NCBI RefSeq assembly: GCF_001570565.1 | Contig: NZ_BBXE01000022.1 | Span: 62,001-126,000, forward strand | Length of the DNA: 64,000 bases | Direction: 5' to 3' | Source of the DNA: Herbidospora yilanensis | GTDB taxonomy: Bacteria; Actinomycetota; Actinomycetes; Streptosporangiales; Streptosporangiaceae | Shown: piece by piece, positions 36,724 to 44,167 of the stretch | How the letters are laid out: every line of letters begins with the position of its first letter | Position numbering within the stretch: position 1 is the stretch's first letter | The notes under the pieces: model-generated | Seen by the model: only the letters and a program-made list of their open reading frames with translations | Databases searched by the model: none | Told to the model about the DNA's origin: nothing | Made by a program: the position numbers and the translations under genes

Positions 36724-37809
36724 ATGACGTTCAAGAAGAAGAAGGGCCGCAAGAAGAAGAAGGACGACGGCGTCATCACCGCCGACGGTTCGTCGAGCTC
36801 CTCCAGTTCGTCCAGTTCGTCCAGTTCGTCTGGCTCCACCGCGAAGTCGCGACCGGCTTCCATCACGGTGCCCTACCGCCGTCCGGTCGTGTCCGACGTG
36901 GTGGCGTCGCCGACGGGCGTCCGGGAAAACGTTCCCGCGCGGGGCGCCCGTTACCGGCGGAACGGCGCACGGGACGGACTGTTCATCAGCGACCTCTACA
37001 AGCGTTACTACGACCCGGAGAACGGGGGCGCCCGGATCGACGTCGACGGGGAGGACGTGCGGTCGGAGGTCTACCGCCTGATGGGGGTCGGCGGTCCCGG
37101 ATATCTCACCGAGCCGGTCACCCGGCGTCAGGTCGAGGATTTCATCGTGGCGGGCGCGGGCCGGTGGGAGGTGGAGAACCAGTCGGCCGCCTCCGGGGGG
37201 CAGTTCTCCGCCGCCCTCGCCGCCGGCGACTACTTCCGGGTGCTCAACCGCCGCTACCCCCAGCCGCAGGATCTGCGTTACCGCTCCCGGCGGCTGGTGG
37301 TGAACGTGCAGAGCCAGCAGACCGCGCTGGAGATCGGTTACGCCCTGGGCGCGTTGTTCGACCACCCCGTGATCGGCCGCCGGTTCCACCAGTTCAAGAT
37401 GTTCCTGTCCAACTGGGCCGACCCCCAGCGGAACGTCAAGCACGACAAGATGGTCGTCTACTACGCCATCGACCCCACCTCCAGGGACGAATCCGACGTC
37501 GTCGGCGACGCCCTCGTGCGGGCGATCTCCGGGGCCGTCCCGCAGGGGGAGGCGGGGCTGACCGTCAGCCCGTTCTACTCCACGATCACCCAGGCCGTCT
37601 CGTGGGCGGAGGAGGCCGAGGACTACCTGCCCGACTCCGAGGGCCTCAGCTTCACCGAGACCCGCGCCGCCACCGTCGCGAAGGTGCTGGCCGACAACCC
37701 GGTGGTGGCGAGCCGGCAGAAACTGAGCGATCTGATCACGGCGGCGTTGTCGGAGGAGGGCGTGCACGCCTCGGCCAGGCACCGGCACCTGATCCCCGAC
37801 AAGATCTAG
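36724..37809 (+). CDS. HopA1-effector-like protein 2 with poly-Lys and Ser-rich N-terminus
   Basis: 361 residues. The head MTFKKKKGRKKKKDDG is followed by an uninterrupted Ser-rich stretch encoded by repeated CTCCAGTTCG units (about 36788-36834). The folded part repeats the landmarks of its neighbour: DYFRVLNRRYP, LVVNVQSQQTALEIGYALG, DKMVVYYAIDP, VSPFYSTITQAVSWAEEAE and GLSFTETRAATVAKVL. GGAG ribosome site. Last gene of the plus-strand operon; its TAG stop overlaps the TAG stop of the convergent gene within the palindrome CTAG. The poly-Ser DNA is a candidate for length variation. Confidence 0.6.
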   Translation: MTFKKKKGRKKKKDDGVITADGSSSSSSSSSSSSSSGSTAKSRPASITVPYRRPVVSDVVASPTGVRENVPARGARYRRNGARDGLFISDLYKRYYDPENGGARIDVDGEDVRSEVYRLMGVGGPGYLTEPVTRRQVEDFIVAGAGRWEVENQSAASGGQFSAALAAGDYFRVLNRRYPQPQDLRYRSRRLVVNVQSQQTALEIGYALGALFDHPVIGRRFHQFKMFLSNWADPQRNVKHDKMVVYYAIDPTSRDESDVVGDALVRAISGAVPQGEAGLTVSPFYSTITQAVSWAEEAEDYLPDSEGLSFTETRAATVAKVLADNPVVASRQKLSDLITAALSEEGVHASARHRHLIPDKI

Positions 37810-38771
37810 ATGCCGAGGTACTCGGTCCGGCCGAAGAAGAACGCCACTTTCAGCCGGTCGGACCCGAGTTCCTCCAGCAGCGTCACCGCCGGGCCCTCGG
37901 TTGGTGGCGTGCCGTCGCCGTATTCGGCGGTGAACAGGGTGACCAGGTCCTCCTCCAGCCACCCGGCCCGCTCGCGGAACCCCGGATGGGCCAGCACATG
38001 GAGAAAGGCGTGGGTCAGCAGCGCCTTGTCCGCCACCGGGACGAACACCTCCCGCCCCGGCCCGTGGGATGCGTCCCGGGTGATCAGCCGCCCGACCCGG
38101 CCGGCCAATCCGGTGTCGGAACCGAGCACGGCCGGGTCGCCGCCGAGCATCGCCACATAGGCCGCCCGCGCCGCCGCGCCGTCGGGCGACTCGACGGAGT
38201 CGCGGACGCGGGAGCCCAGGTCGTAACCGTCGTAGAGCGGGCCGTCGTAGCGGTTGCCGGGGAACTCGGCGCGGAGCGCGGCCTGCACGGCGGCGCCCAG
38301 GTCGGCGGCGGCGAGCGGGTCGAGGAAGCCTTCGGGTGCGGCGGCGAGGCGGCGGCCGACCTCCTCGGAGATCCATTCGCGGTCGGCCGGTACGACGGAC
38401 AGCCCGGCGGGCTCCGGCAGGGTGAGCCTGGCGGGCAGGACCGCCTCGGTCCAGCCGCTCACGGCCAGCACCTCGTGCTCGAAGGCGTCGCCGCCCGGTT
38501 CGGCGGTGTACCGGCGGGCGTGGCCGACCAGCCGGGCCACGGCGGGCGACCGCTGGTAGTCGGCCGGGTTGCGGGTCAGCAGGTGGAGGGCGTGGATCAG
38601 CCAGGCCTGCTGCGGCAGGGACATGGCGGCGACGTTGCTCCAGTGGGAGCCGAACGGGCCGTCGCCCAGCAGTTCGGCCTCCAGCGACCGGAACGCCGCC
38701 TCGGCGCCGTGGCGCAGCCGCTCGGCCAGCCCCGGGGTGTCGGCGCCGCGCTTGGTCTTGGTCAGCGTCAT
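37806..38771 (-). CDS. Degenerate zincin-like protein 4 (catalytic Glu replaced)
   Basis: 321 residues, starting MTLTKTKRGADTP. It is clearly paralogous to zincin 2: it shares the TKTKR/VKTKR head, the FEHEVLAVSGWTEAVLPA block and the C-terminal AFFFGRTEYLGI. The zinc motif is altered, H254-A-F-L-H258 instead of HExxH, and the segment that carries the third ligand in the others is shortened. It is therefore probably catalytically dead and could be a decoy, immunity-type or structural relative. AAGGA ribosome site. It lies 32 bases after the zincin 3 gene in the convergent operon. Confidence 0.7.
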   Translation of the reverse strand: MTLTKTKRGADTPGLAERLRHGAEAAFRSLEAELLGDGPFGSHWSNVAAMSLPQQAWLIHALHLLTRNPADYQRSPAVARLVGHARRYTAEPGGDAFEHEVLAVSGWTEAVLPARLTLPEPAGLSVVPADREWISEEVGRRLAAAPEGFLDPLAAADLGAAVQAALRAEFPGNRYDGPLYDGYDLGSRVRDSVESPDGAAARAAYVAMLGGDPAVLGSDTGLAGRVGRLITRDASHGPGREVFVPVADKALLTHAFLHVLAHPGFRERAGWLEEDLVTLFTAEYGDGTPPTEGPAVTLLEELGSDRLKVAFFFGRTEYLGI

Positions 38772-38803
38772 CTGCCGTCCTTGGAGAGCGTCGGTCGGGG
38801 TGA

Positions 38804-40297
38804 TCACTGCGGCTCCATGATCGCCAGGCGTTTCAGGTCGCCGAGGAAGTAGCCGATCGCCACGTTGCCCCGGCCGAGCGCGTCGGCGATCTGCTGCGCG
38901 TCGAGGCCGTCCTGGCCGTAGCCGACCTTGAGGTAGGCGTCGGGGGCGGGCGCCCACGGCGTGCCGGGGCCGAGGATCAGGTTCCGCGTCTCCGGGTCGT
39001 TCGCGGCGCGTTCGGACAACCGCCGCAGCACGAGCGCCGTGAAGACCTCGACGAAACCCTCCTTGAGGATCTGCGGCTGGTGGACGTGCTCCGCGGCGGC
39101 GACCACGTCGGGGTGGGTGATGCGGTGCATGAACTCGTGGATCATGGTGCGGGTCATCCGCCACCGGCAGTTCACCCGCGACTGCACGGCCGGGTTCGGA
39201 TAGCAGGGCAGCAGATAGGTCATGCCGTCGGCGGCCGCGTGCTGCGGCGTGTGGTTGATCAGCTTGGTCACCTTCCGGGCGAACTCGGCGTCGCTCAGCA
39301 GTTCGGCGTAGATCCGCCCCAGCGCCTCCTGGTCGGCCGGCCGGCCCGGATGGTAGTTGGCCGCCGTCATGGGCGCCTCGTAGGCGGGGTCGCGTCCGAC
39401 GCGGGTGCCCCGGTTCCACATCCAGCCGAGCAGCCGGTCGTTGTCGACGGGCACCTCCTCCGAACTGGCCAGGCAGCCCGAGTAAGGGGCGCCGTAGAGG
39501 GGGCCGTCGGCGTAGGACAGCGGGAAGGGGGCGAGGACCGTGCAGATGAACTCCTGCAGGAAGTCGGCGATCTTCGCCATCTCGGTGAAGTCGACCCGTT
39601 CGAGCCGTTCGCCGGGTGGCGGGTCCCAGGGACTGAGCTGCTGGTCGAGCACCGTGGTCAAGGCCTTCTCCAGCCCCGTGCGCAGCAGTTCGGGGTGCAG
39701 CGCCCCGATGACCTGCCGCCTGCCCGGCAGCCCGCCGGGGAAGTAGAGCGTGTTGAGCGTCCTGAGGACCTCCGGCTCCGCCTTCAGCGGCGTCGCGCAC
39801 AACGAGGCCTGCATCCAGCCGCCGCACAGGACGACCTCGTTCTCGAACCCGTTCCCGGCCGTGCCCGGCTGCGTGAGCACATTGCGCCGGACCATCCTGA
39901 GCAGCCGCCGCACGACCGTGGAGAGGTCGACGCCCAGCTCGGTCAGCTTCCCGGCGTTCTGGTCGTAGATCGTCAACGCCCGCAACAACCAGGCGAGCTG
40001 GACCGGGGTGAACCGCTCCACCAGTTGCCGGCCCAGCTCGGGGTTGGCCTGCCCGAGCGCCGCGCAGAGGTGCTGCAGAGACCCCGCCATCCCGACCTGG
40101 TCGAGCAGGGCCGAGGTGGCGCGGTAGTCGAGCCGGACGACGATCGAGGTGTTCGGATAGGCGTAGTCGCGCACCACCTGCTCCAGCACCGGCGGCCGGT
40201 CGATCTCGTGGATCTCGATCGTCTCGGCCGGCGCCTCGACGAGGATCGGCTCCCGTTTGCTCTTGCGTACCGGTGAGGAGCTGCGCGACTTTCTCAT
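38804..40297 (-). CDS. Zincin-like protein 3 with basic N-terminus (putative cargo)
   Basis: 497 residues, starting MRKSRSSSPVRKSKREP. The layout matches zincin 1: helical N-half with WLLRALTIYDQNAGKLTELG (compare VWVMRALCLLSDN), a conserved NRGTRVG block, then H387-E-F-M-H391 and E413 in ILKEGFVEVFTAL, again 22 residues after the second His. The C-terminus ends GYFLGDLKRLAIM. No signal peptide. It is on the strand opposite to the TcA operon but runs toward it, and is preceded by the disrupted collagen-like ORF. Enzymatic function is inferred from the motif. Confidence 0.72.
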   Translation of the reverse strand: MRKSRSSSPVRKSKREPILVEAPAETIEIHEIDRPPVLEQVVRDYAYPNTSIVVRLDYRATSALLDQVGMAGSLQHLCAALGQANPELGRQLVERFTPVQLAWLLRALTIYDQNAGKLTELGVDLSTVVRRLLRMVRRNVLTQPGTAGNGFENEVVLCGGWMQASLCATPLKAEPEVLRTLNTLYFPGGLPGRRQVIGALHPELLRTGLEKALTTVLDQQLSPWDPPPGERLERVDFTEMAKIADFLQEFICTVLAPFPLSYADGPLYGAPYSGCLASSEEVPVDNDRLLGWMWNRGTRVGRDPAYEAPMTAANYHPGRPADQEALGRIYAELLSDAEFARKVTKLINHTPQHAAADGMTYLLPCYPNPAVQSRVNCRWRMTRTMIHEFMHRITHPDVVAAAEHVHQPQILKEGFVEVFTALVLRRLSERAANDPETRNLILGPGTPWAPAPDAYLKVGYGQDGLDAQQIADALGRGNVAIGYFLGDLKRLAIMEPQ

Positions 40298-40354
40298 GTC
40301 AGGACCGTTCCAACGGACGGGCCGGACGACTGTGATCTTGGTTGGGGCACGGCT

Positions 40355-40818
40355 TCATGCTCCACCACTGATCATGGCCGTCAAACTAACCCATAGGCGA
40401 TAAGTCCGTCTCTTACGGCTGCCGCAGAGCGCCGTGACGTAGCCGTTGGTGTTGTTGACCGGGAACAGGACGCTCAAGGCGTCGTCGAGCGGCCCACCCG
40501 TCTGCGAGTAGAGCAGCGGGTCGAGCAGCACCTTGCCGGCCGGGCGCTTGGCGATGGTCGTGCCGGCCGTGTTGGCCGGATATCTGGTGGCCGCGACGAC
40601 CTTCTGCAACCCGGCGATGCCGTCGGCCCCCGCGGCTCCGCGCTCACCCCGGGGACCCCGGTCGCCCTTCACACCCGGGACCCCTGGACACCCTGCGCGC
40701 CGATGAGCCCCTGCTTCTCGCGGGGACCCGGCTCTCCCTGCGGCCCGGCCGGGACCATGGGACCGGCGGGACCCTGGCCGGGCCGGGGTCCAGTCGGTGT
40801 CGATAGCAGAGGCGTCAC
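40355..40818 (-). pseudogene. Collagen-like gene split by a one-base frame change
   Basis: The first frame starts at a GTG (40818) overlapping the upstream stop (GTGA) and reads Gly-X-Y triplets (GPAGPM, GPQGEPGPR, GLIGAQGVQG), then stops at 40669. The triplet pattern resumes in another frame (GVKGDRGPRGERGAAGADG) and continues into a 75-residue non-repetitive tail with one Cys. Adding one G to the GGGG tract (complement of 40681-40684) restores one continuous collagen-like protein of about 154 residues. Two glycine positions are also replaced (Val and Glu), a sign of decay. Alternatively, the second frame starts at the GTG at 40672, again in a GTGA overlap, and both pieces are made. No signal peptide. 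Confidence 0.55.
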
Positions 40819-42077
40819 ACCTCCGTGGGCTGCTCGGCCTGGGGCCCGGCGGAGAAGCGGGCCGACAGGCGGGCGGCCAGGTCGGCGGGCAGGGTCGCGA
40901 TCCCGTCGGCGACGAGCGAGCCGTCGGTCACGTGTTTGAGAGTCAGGTCGACCGCCCGCGACTGGACGTTGAACGACGTGTGGCCGTACGCCGTCACCAG
41001 CGCCGGCCCGAACTCGGCCACCGCCGACGGGGTGCGCCTGAGCTCGGCGTCGAGCCAGCGCAGGCCGATCGTGGCCAGTTTCGCCTCGGCCCGGAACGTC
41101 AGCGACTCGACCGCTTCGACCAGGTCGGCACGCTCGATCGGGAACACCGCCTTGATCTGCTTCGCGGCGAGTTCGGCCACCGGGCCGGGCGAGGAGGGCA
41201 GCAGCCGCAGATAGTCGCGCAGGCGTGCACCCGTCTCCTCGGGGGTCGGGGCGAGCAGGTCGTGGAGGCGGACGAAGAAGCGGAGGTCCTGCGCCTCGCC
41301 GCCGCGCAGGAAGCGGCTCACGCAGCCGTCGATCGCCCGGTCGCGGGGCACGTCTCCGCGGACCCGGGCCAGCCATCGGGTGGGCGCGGGGGTCAGGCGT
41401 TCGTCGCGCAGTTCGCGGCCCGCGCCCTCGGCGTCGAAGATCCGCGGCAGGAGGCACGACGTCAGAGGGTCGTCGGGGTGGGTCATCATCCGCAACCACG
41501 CGGCCACCAGCGGGTCGTGGTCGGGCGGTTCGGCGCCCGAGGCGCGCAGCAGAGCCACCGCCAGGGGCGCGACGCGGTCGTTCGGACGGCGGATGCGGCG
41601 CGCGAGCCGTACGGCGACGTCGCGTTGCCACTCGACTGGGCGGGACGCGGCGACCCTGACGGCGTCGGCGACGTTGACGCCGACGGCCCAGCGGCGGTTG
41701 ACGTCGCGGCCGGTGATGAACGAGACGGCGGCGGCCGGGCCGGTGATGGTGCCGATGCCGGCCAGCAGCAGGGCGGAGGCCAGTTCGTCGAGCATCTCGT
41801 CGATCTCGAAGCCTTCGTCCCAGGCGCGCTCCCAGTCGGCGTCGTAGTCGCGCCGCGCGAGCTCGGCCGTCTTCTCGGCGCGCAGGTCTTTCACCAGGCC
41901 GGGTAGTTCGCGGCCGATCTCGCCGCGTTCGGCCTCGGTCAGGGTGAGCAGGCGGCTGCCGAGCTCGTGGACCTGGTTGCGCCGGATCAGGTCGAGGATC
42001 CGCCGCACGGCGGGACCGCTGAAGAACTTGGGGGTCGAAGGCGCGGCGTGGCCGAACGCCCGCGTCGGTGAGATCAT
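40815..42077 (-). CDS. DUF6493-like helical-repeat protein
   Basis: 420 residues, mostly helical. The N-terminal block AVRRILDLIRRNQVHELGSRLLTLTEAER and later alternating helices resemble the N-terminal part of actinobacterial DUF6493 proteins, which are usually about 900 residues, so this is a short version. The ATG at 42077 is chosen over a GTG at 42098 because it lies after an AAGG/GGGGG stretch. It is the first gene of the minus-strand operon that leads into the collagen-like ORF and zincins 3 and 4, with translational coupling to the former. Function unknown. Confidence 0.5.
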   Translation of the reverse strand: MISPTRAFGHAAPSTPKFFSGPAVRRILDLIRRNQVHELGSRLLTLTEAERGEIGRELPGLVKDLRAEKTAELARRDYDADWERAWDEGFEIDEMLDELASALLLAGIGTITGPAAAVSFITGRDVNRRWAVGVNVADAVRVAASRPVEWQRDVAVRLARRIRRPNDRVAPLAVALLRASGAEPPDHDPLVAAWLRMMTHPDDPLTSCLLPRIFDAEGAGRELRDERLTPAPTRWLARVRGDVPRDRAIDGCVSRFLRGGEAQDLRFFVRLHDLLAPTPEETGARLRDYLRLLPSSPGPVAELAAKQIKAVFPIERADLVEAVESLTFRAEAKLATIGLRWLDAELRRTPSAVAEFGPALVTAYGHTSFNVQSRAVDLTLKHVTDGSLVADGIATLPADLAARLSARFSAGPQAEQPTEV

Positions 42078-42216
42078 GCCCCCGGACCTTAGGCACACCG
42101 ACCGACAAACTCGGAGAACCCCAAGGCCGATTCACCGGAGCCGATTCTCTCGGAAAATCCCCCGAATCCCGCCATGGCGGTTGGCTAGTTTGGATGGCAC
42201 ACAGGGGAGGTCGGAA

Positions 42217-43065
42217 ATGCAGCACATGCGTGTATCCGACGTGGAGCGCGACCGCGCCTGCGCCGTTCTGCGTGAGCACTACGCCGTCGGGCGGCTCGAC
42301 GACCAGGAACTCTCGACCCGGCTGGCGGCCGCGCAGACCGCTGTGACCTGGGGCGATCTCAACGAGCTGATGCACGACCTGCCGCCGATCCCGGGCATGC
42401 CCCTGATGCCCTCGGCCCACTTCTACACGCCGCCGCCACCTCCTCCTCCGGTCGCCTACGCGCCTCCCGTCTACCACCCGCCGCAGCGCGACCGCGACGT
42501 GGGCAAGGCCTACCGGACCGCCGCCTGGGTCAGCTTCGCTCTCGGGTTCGCGAGTTTCGGGCTCATGTGGATCCCGGCGCTGGCCTTCGCCGTGCTCGGC
42601 AGACGGGCCAGGGAACAGGGCCGCGAAGACCGCAACACCGGCACGATCATCACCGTCGTGACCGGCGCCGCGTTGCTGTTCACCCTGGTGGCGTTGCCCG
42701 CCGCGTTCGACGACGACGACGGGGACGACCCGTCGCCGGAGTCGGCCTGGGTGCCGCCGCCGGCGGGGCTCGACGACGAGTCCGACATCCACGAGGTGGT
42801 GATGAAGGTGGTCGCCGACCGGCCCGACGCGACCGCCGCCGACTTACTGATGAACGCCGAAGGCAGCGAGGTCGCCTCCGGCAAGGGCTTGGTGTTGCCC
42901 TTCGAGAAGGAGCTCGACCTCGCCGGCCTCGACGACCTGAACGTGGCGGCCGAGGCGGTCGACGGCGTGAAGCTGACCTGTCAGATCACCGTCGACGGCG
43001 TGGTCGTGGCAGAGGGCAAGCCCGATTCCGGCGACGGCGGCTGCACCGCCGCCTACAGCGGCTGA
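42217..43065 (+). CDS. DUF1707/DUF4190-type membrane protein
   Basis: 282 residues. Residues 1-58 are a DUF1707 domain (MRVSDVERDRACAVLREHYAVGRL). A Pro-rich linker follows, then two hydrophobic segments (about residues 103-125 and 143-165) typical of DUF4190. The C-terminal 115 residues form an exported-facing domain with two cysteines (LTCQITVDG, GGCTAAYSG) like a DUF4333 domain. AGGGGAGG ribosome site before the ATG. Such proteins are common in actinobacteria, without known function. The 3' end overlaps the convergent ArsR gene by 13 bases. Confidence 0.8.
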   Translation: MQHMRVSDVERDRACAVLREHYAVGRLDDQELSTRLAAAQTAVTWGDLNELMHDLPPIPGMPLMPSAHFYTPPPPPPPVAYAPPVYHPPQRDRDVGKAYRTAAWVSFALGFASFGLMWIPALAFAVLGRRAREQGREDRNTGTIITVVTGAALLFTLVALPAAFDDDDGDDPSPESAWVPPPAGLDDESDIHEVVMKVVADRPDATAADLLMNAEGSEVASGKGLVLPFEKELDLAGLDDLNVAAEAVDGVKLTCQITVDGVVVAEGKPDSGDGGCTAAYSG

Positions 43066-43328
43066 CCCTTCCGGTACCGGGTCAGCCAGCGGTCGATCTC
43101 GGCCAGCGGCGCGGGGTCGACCGCGTAGAGCCGCCGCGCCCCGTCGACCCGCACGGTGGCGAACCCGTTCTCGCGCAGCACCCGGAGGTGCTGCGAGACG
43201 GCCGGCTGGGTGATGCCGAACTCCGCCTGGACGACCGCGCCCACCTCCCCGGCGGGCCGTTCCCCGTCGGCGAGCAGTTCGAGGATCCGCCGCCTGACGG
43301 GGTCTCCCAGGACGTCGAAGGCGTGCAT
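43053..43328 (-). CDS. ArsR-family transcriptional regulator
   Basis: 91 residues, a compact winged-helix protein: DVLGDPVRRRILELLADGE, recognition region GITQPAVSQHLRVLRENGFA and wing RRLYAVDP. No N-terminal or central cysteines for metal binding, so it is probably of the non-metal (SdpR-like) type. It is divergent from the carboxymuconolactone-decarboxylase-family gene with only 17 bases between the two start codons, and so very likely regulates it and itself. Confidence 0.9.
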   Translation of the reverse strand: MHAFDVLGDPVRRRILELLADGERPAGEVGAVVQAEFGITQPAVSQHLRVLRENGFATVRVDGARRLYAVDPAPLAEIDRWLTRYRKGQPL

Positions 43329-43334
43329 CCGACT

Positions 43335-43347
43335 ACTTTATATAAGT
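43335..43347. promoter_or_regulatory. AT-rich inverted repeat between the ArsR gene and its divergent partner
   Basis: ACTTTATATAAGT has complementary ends (ACTT/AAGT) and an AT core in otherwise very GC-rich DNA. It spans the start of the plus-strand gene and part of the 17-base gap. It probably serves as ArsR operator and as promoter element. The tight spacing suggests that at least one gene has little or no 5' leader. Confidence 0.45.
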
Positions 43348-43912
43348 GACCACTGATACGAACCGTCTGCCCTTCCCCGCCGACCCGACCCCGGCCCAGC
43401 GGGCCGCGATCGATCGGATCGCGGCGGGCCCGCGCGGCGAGATCTCCGGCCCGTTCGTGCCGTTGTTGCGCAGCCCTGAGCTGATGACGCGGCTGCAGCT
43501 CGTCGGGGAGGCGATCCGGTTCGGCGGCGTGCTCGACGAGGACCTCGTCGAGGTGGTCGTCCTCACCGTGGCCAGGCACTGGGACCAGCCCTACGAGTGG
43601 GCCTTCCACCATCCGATCGCCCTGGCCAAGGGTGTGCCGCCCGCCGACGTGGAGGCCATCGGCAGAGCCGAGCGCCCGCGGGACGGTCGCCTGGCCGTGT
43701 TGTGGGATCTGGTCGACGAGTTGCAGCGCACGAAGGACGTCTCCGACGCCGTCTACGCCGAAGCGGTGGCGGTCTTCGGCGAGGAGCGGGTGGTCGCGGC
43801 GGTCGCCACGGCCGGCTACTACACGACGCTGGCCATGGTGATGAACACCGCGCGCACGCCGCCGCCCGAAGGGCTCAGCGCCGCACTCCCGGGGGCCACA
43901 CCCCCACGTTGA
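43346..43912 (+). CDS. Carboxymuconolactone decarboxylase-family protein
   Basis: 188 residues, starting at a GTG (43346). The helical AhpD/CMD-fold core is visible: LVEVVVLTVARHWDQPYEWAFHH, where the usual redox CxxxH is represented by D/E and His only, so no peroxidase Cys is present. Followed by AVVAAVATAGYYTTLAMVMN-like helices. These proteins occur as trimers or hexamers with diverse roles. Control by the adjacent ArsR gene is likely. It overlaps the 3' end of the convergent HTH gene by 38 bases. Confidence 0.82.
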   Translation: MTTDTNRLPFPADPTPAQRAAIDRIAAGPRGEISGPFVPLLRSPELMTRLQLVGEAIRFGGVLDEDLVEVVVLTVARHWDQPYEWAFHHPIALAKGVPPADVEAIGRAERPRDGRLAVLWDLVDELQRTKDVSDAVYAEAVAVFGEERVVAAVATAGYYTTLAMVMNTARTPPPEGLSAALPGATPPR

Positions 43913-44117
43913 GGAACCGGTGGGCGTACGAATAGGCCACGAGCTGACTTCGGTTGGAGCAGGCGAACTGGTCGAGGAGTTTGCTGATGCGTTCGGCCAC
44001 GGTGTGCCGGCTGAGGTGCATCTCGCGGGCGATCCGGGTGGTCGTGTAACCCCGGGCCAGCATGACGATCAGCCATCGGTCGCGATCATTTATCAGGTCG
44101 TCGTACGCAAGATCCAT
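43875..44117 (-). CDS. Small LuxR-type helix-turn-helix protein
   Basis: 80 residues, essentially only a LuxR C-terminal DNA-binding domain: IVMLARGYTTTRIAREMHLS then RHTVAERISKLLDQF. The ATG at 44117 has a GAGGAG ribosome site seven bases upstream. No receiver or sensor domain. It lies downstream of the ATP-grasp/SARP gene on the same strand (50-base gap) at the left edge of the RiPP cluster and may act with it as a cluster regulator. Confidence 0.8.
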   Translation of the reverse strand: MDLAYDDLINDRDRWLIVMLARGYTTTRIAREMHLSRHTVAERISKLLDQFACSNRSQLVAYSYAHRFLNVGVWPPGVRR

Positions 44118-44167
44118 GAATGAACTCCTCGCGTGATCGCTTTCGTTTCGAGCGTAGGTTCGCGCGC

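Noticed and set aside
19856-40297. Extracellular contractile injection system
   Set aside because: No sheath, tube, baseplate, LysM or AAA+ gene is present, and the large protein has TcA, not phage-tail, features.
40669-40690. Programmed ribosomal frameshift in the collagen-like ORF
   Set aside because: No canonical slippery heptamer or downstream pseudoknot was recognised. A missing base or re-initiation explains the pattern more simply, so it is reported as a disrupted gene.
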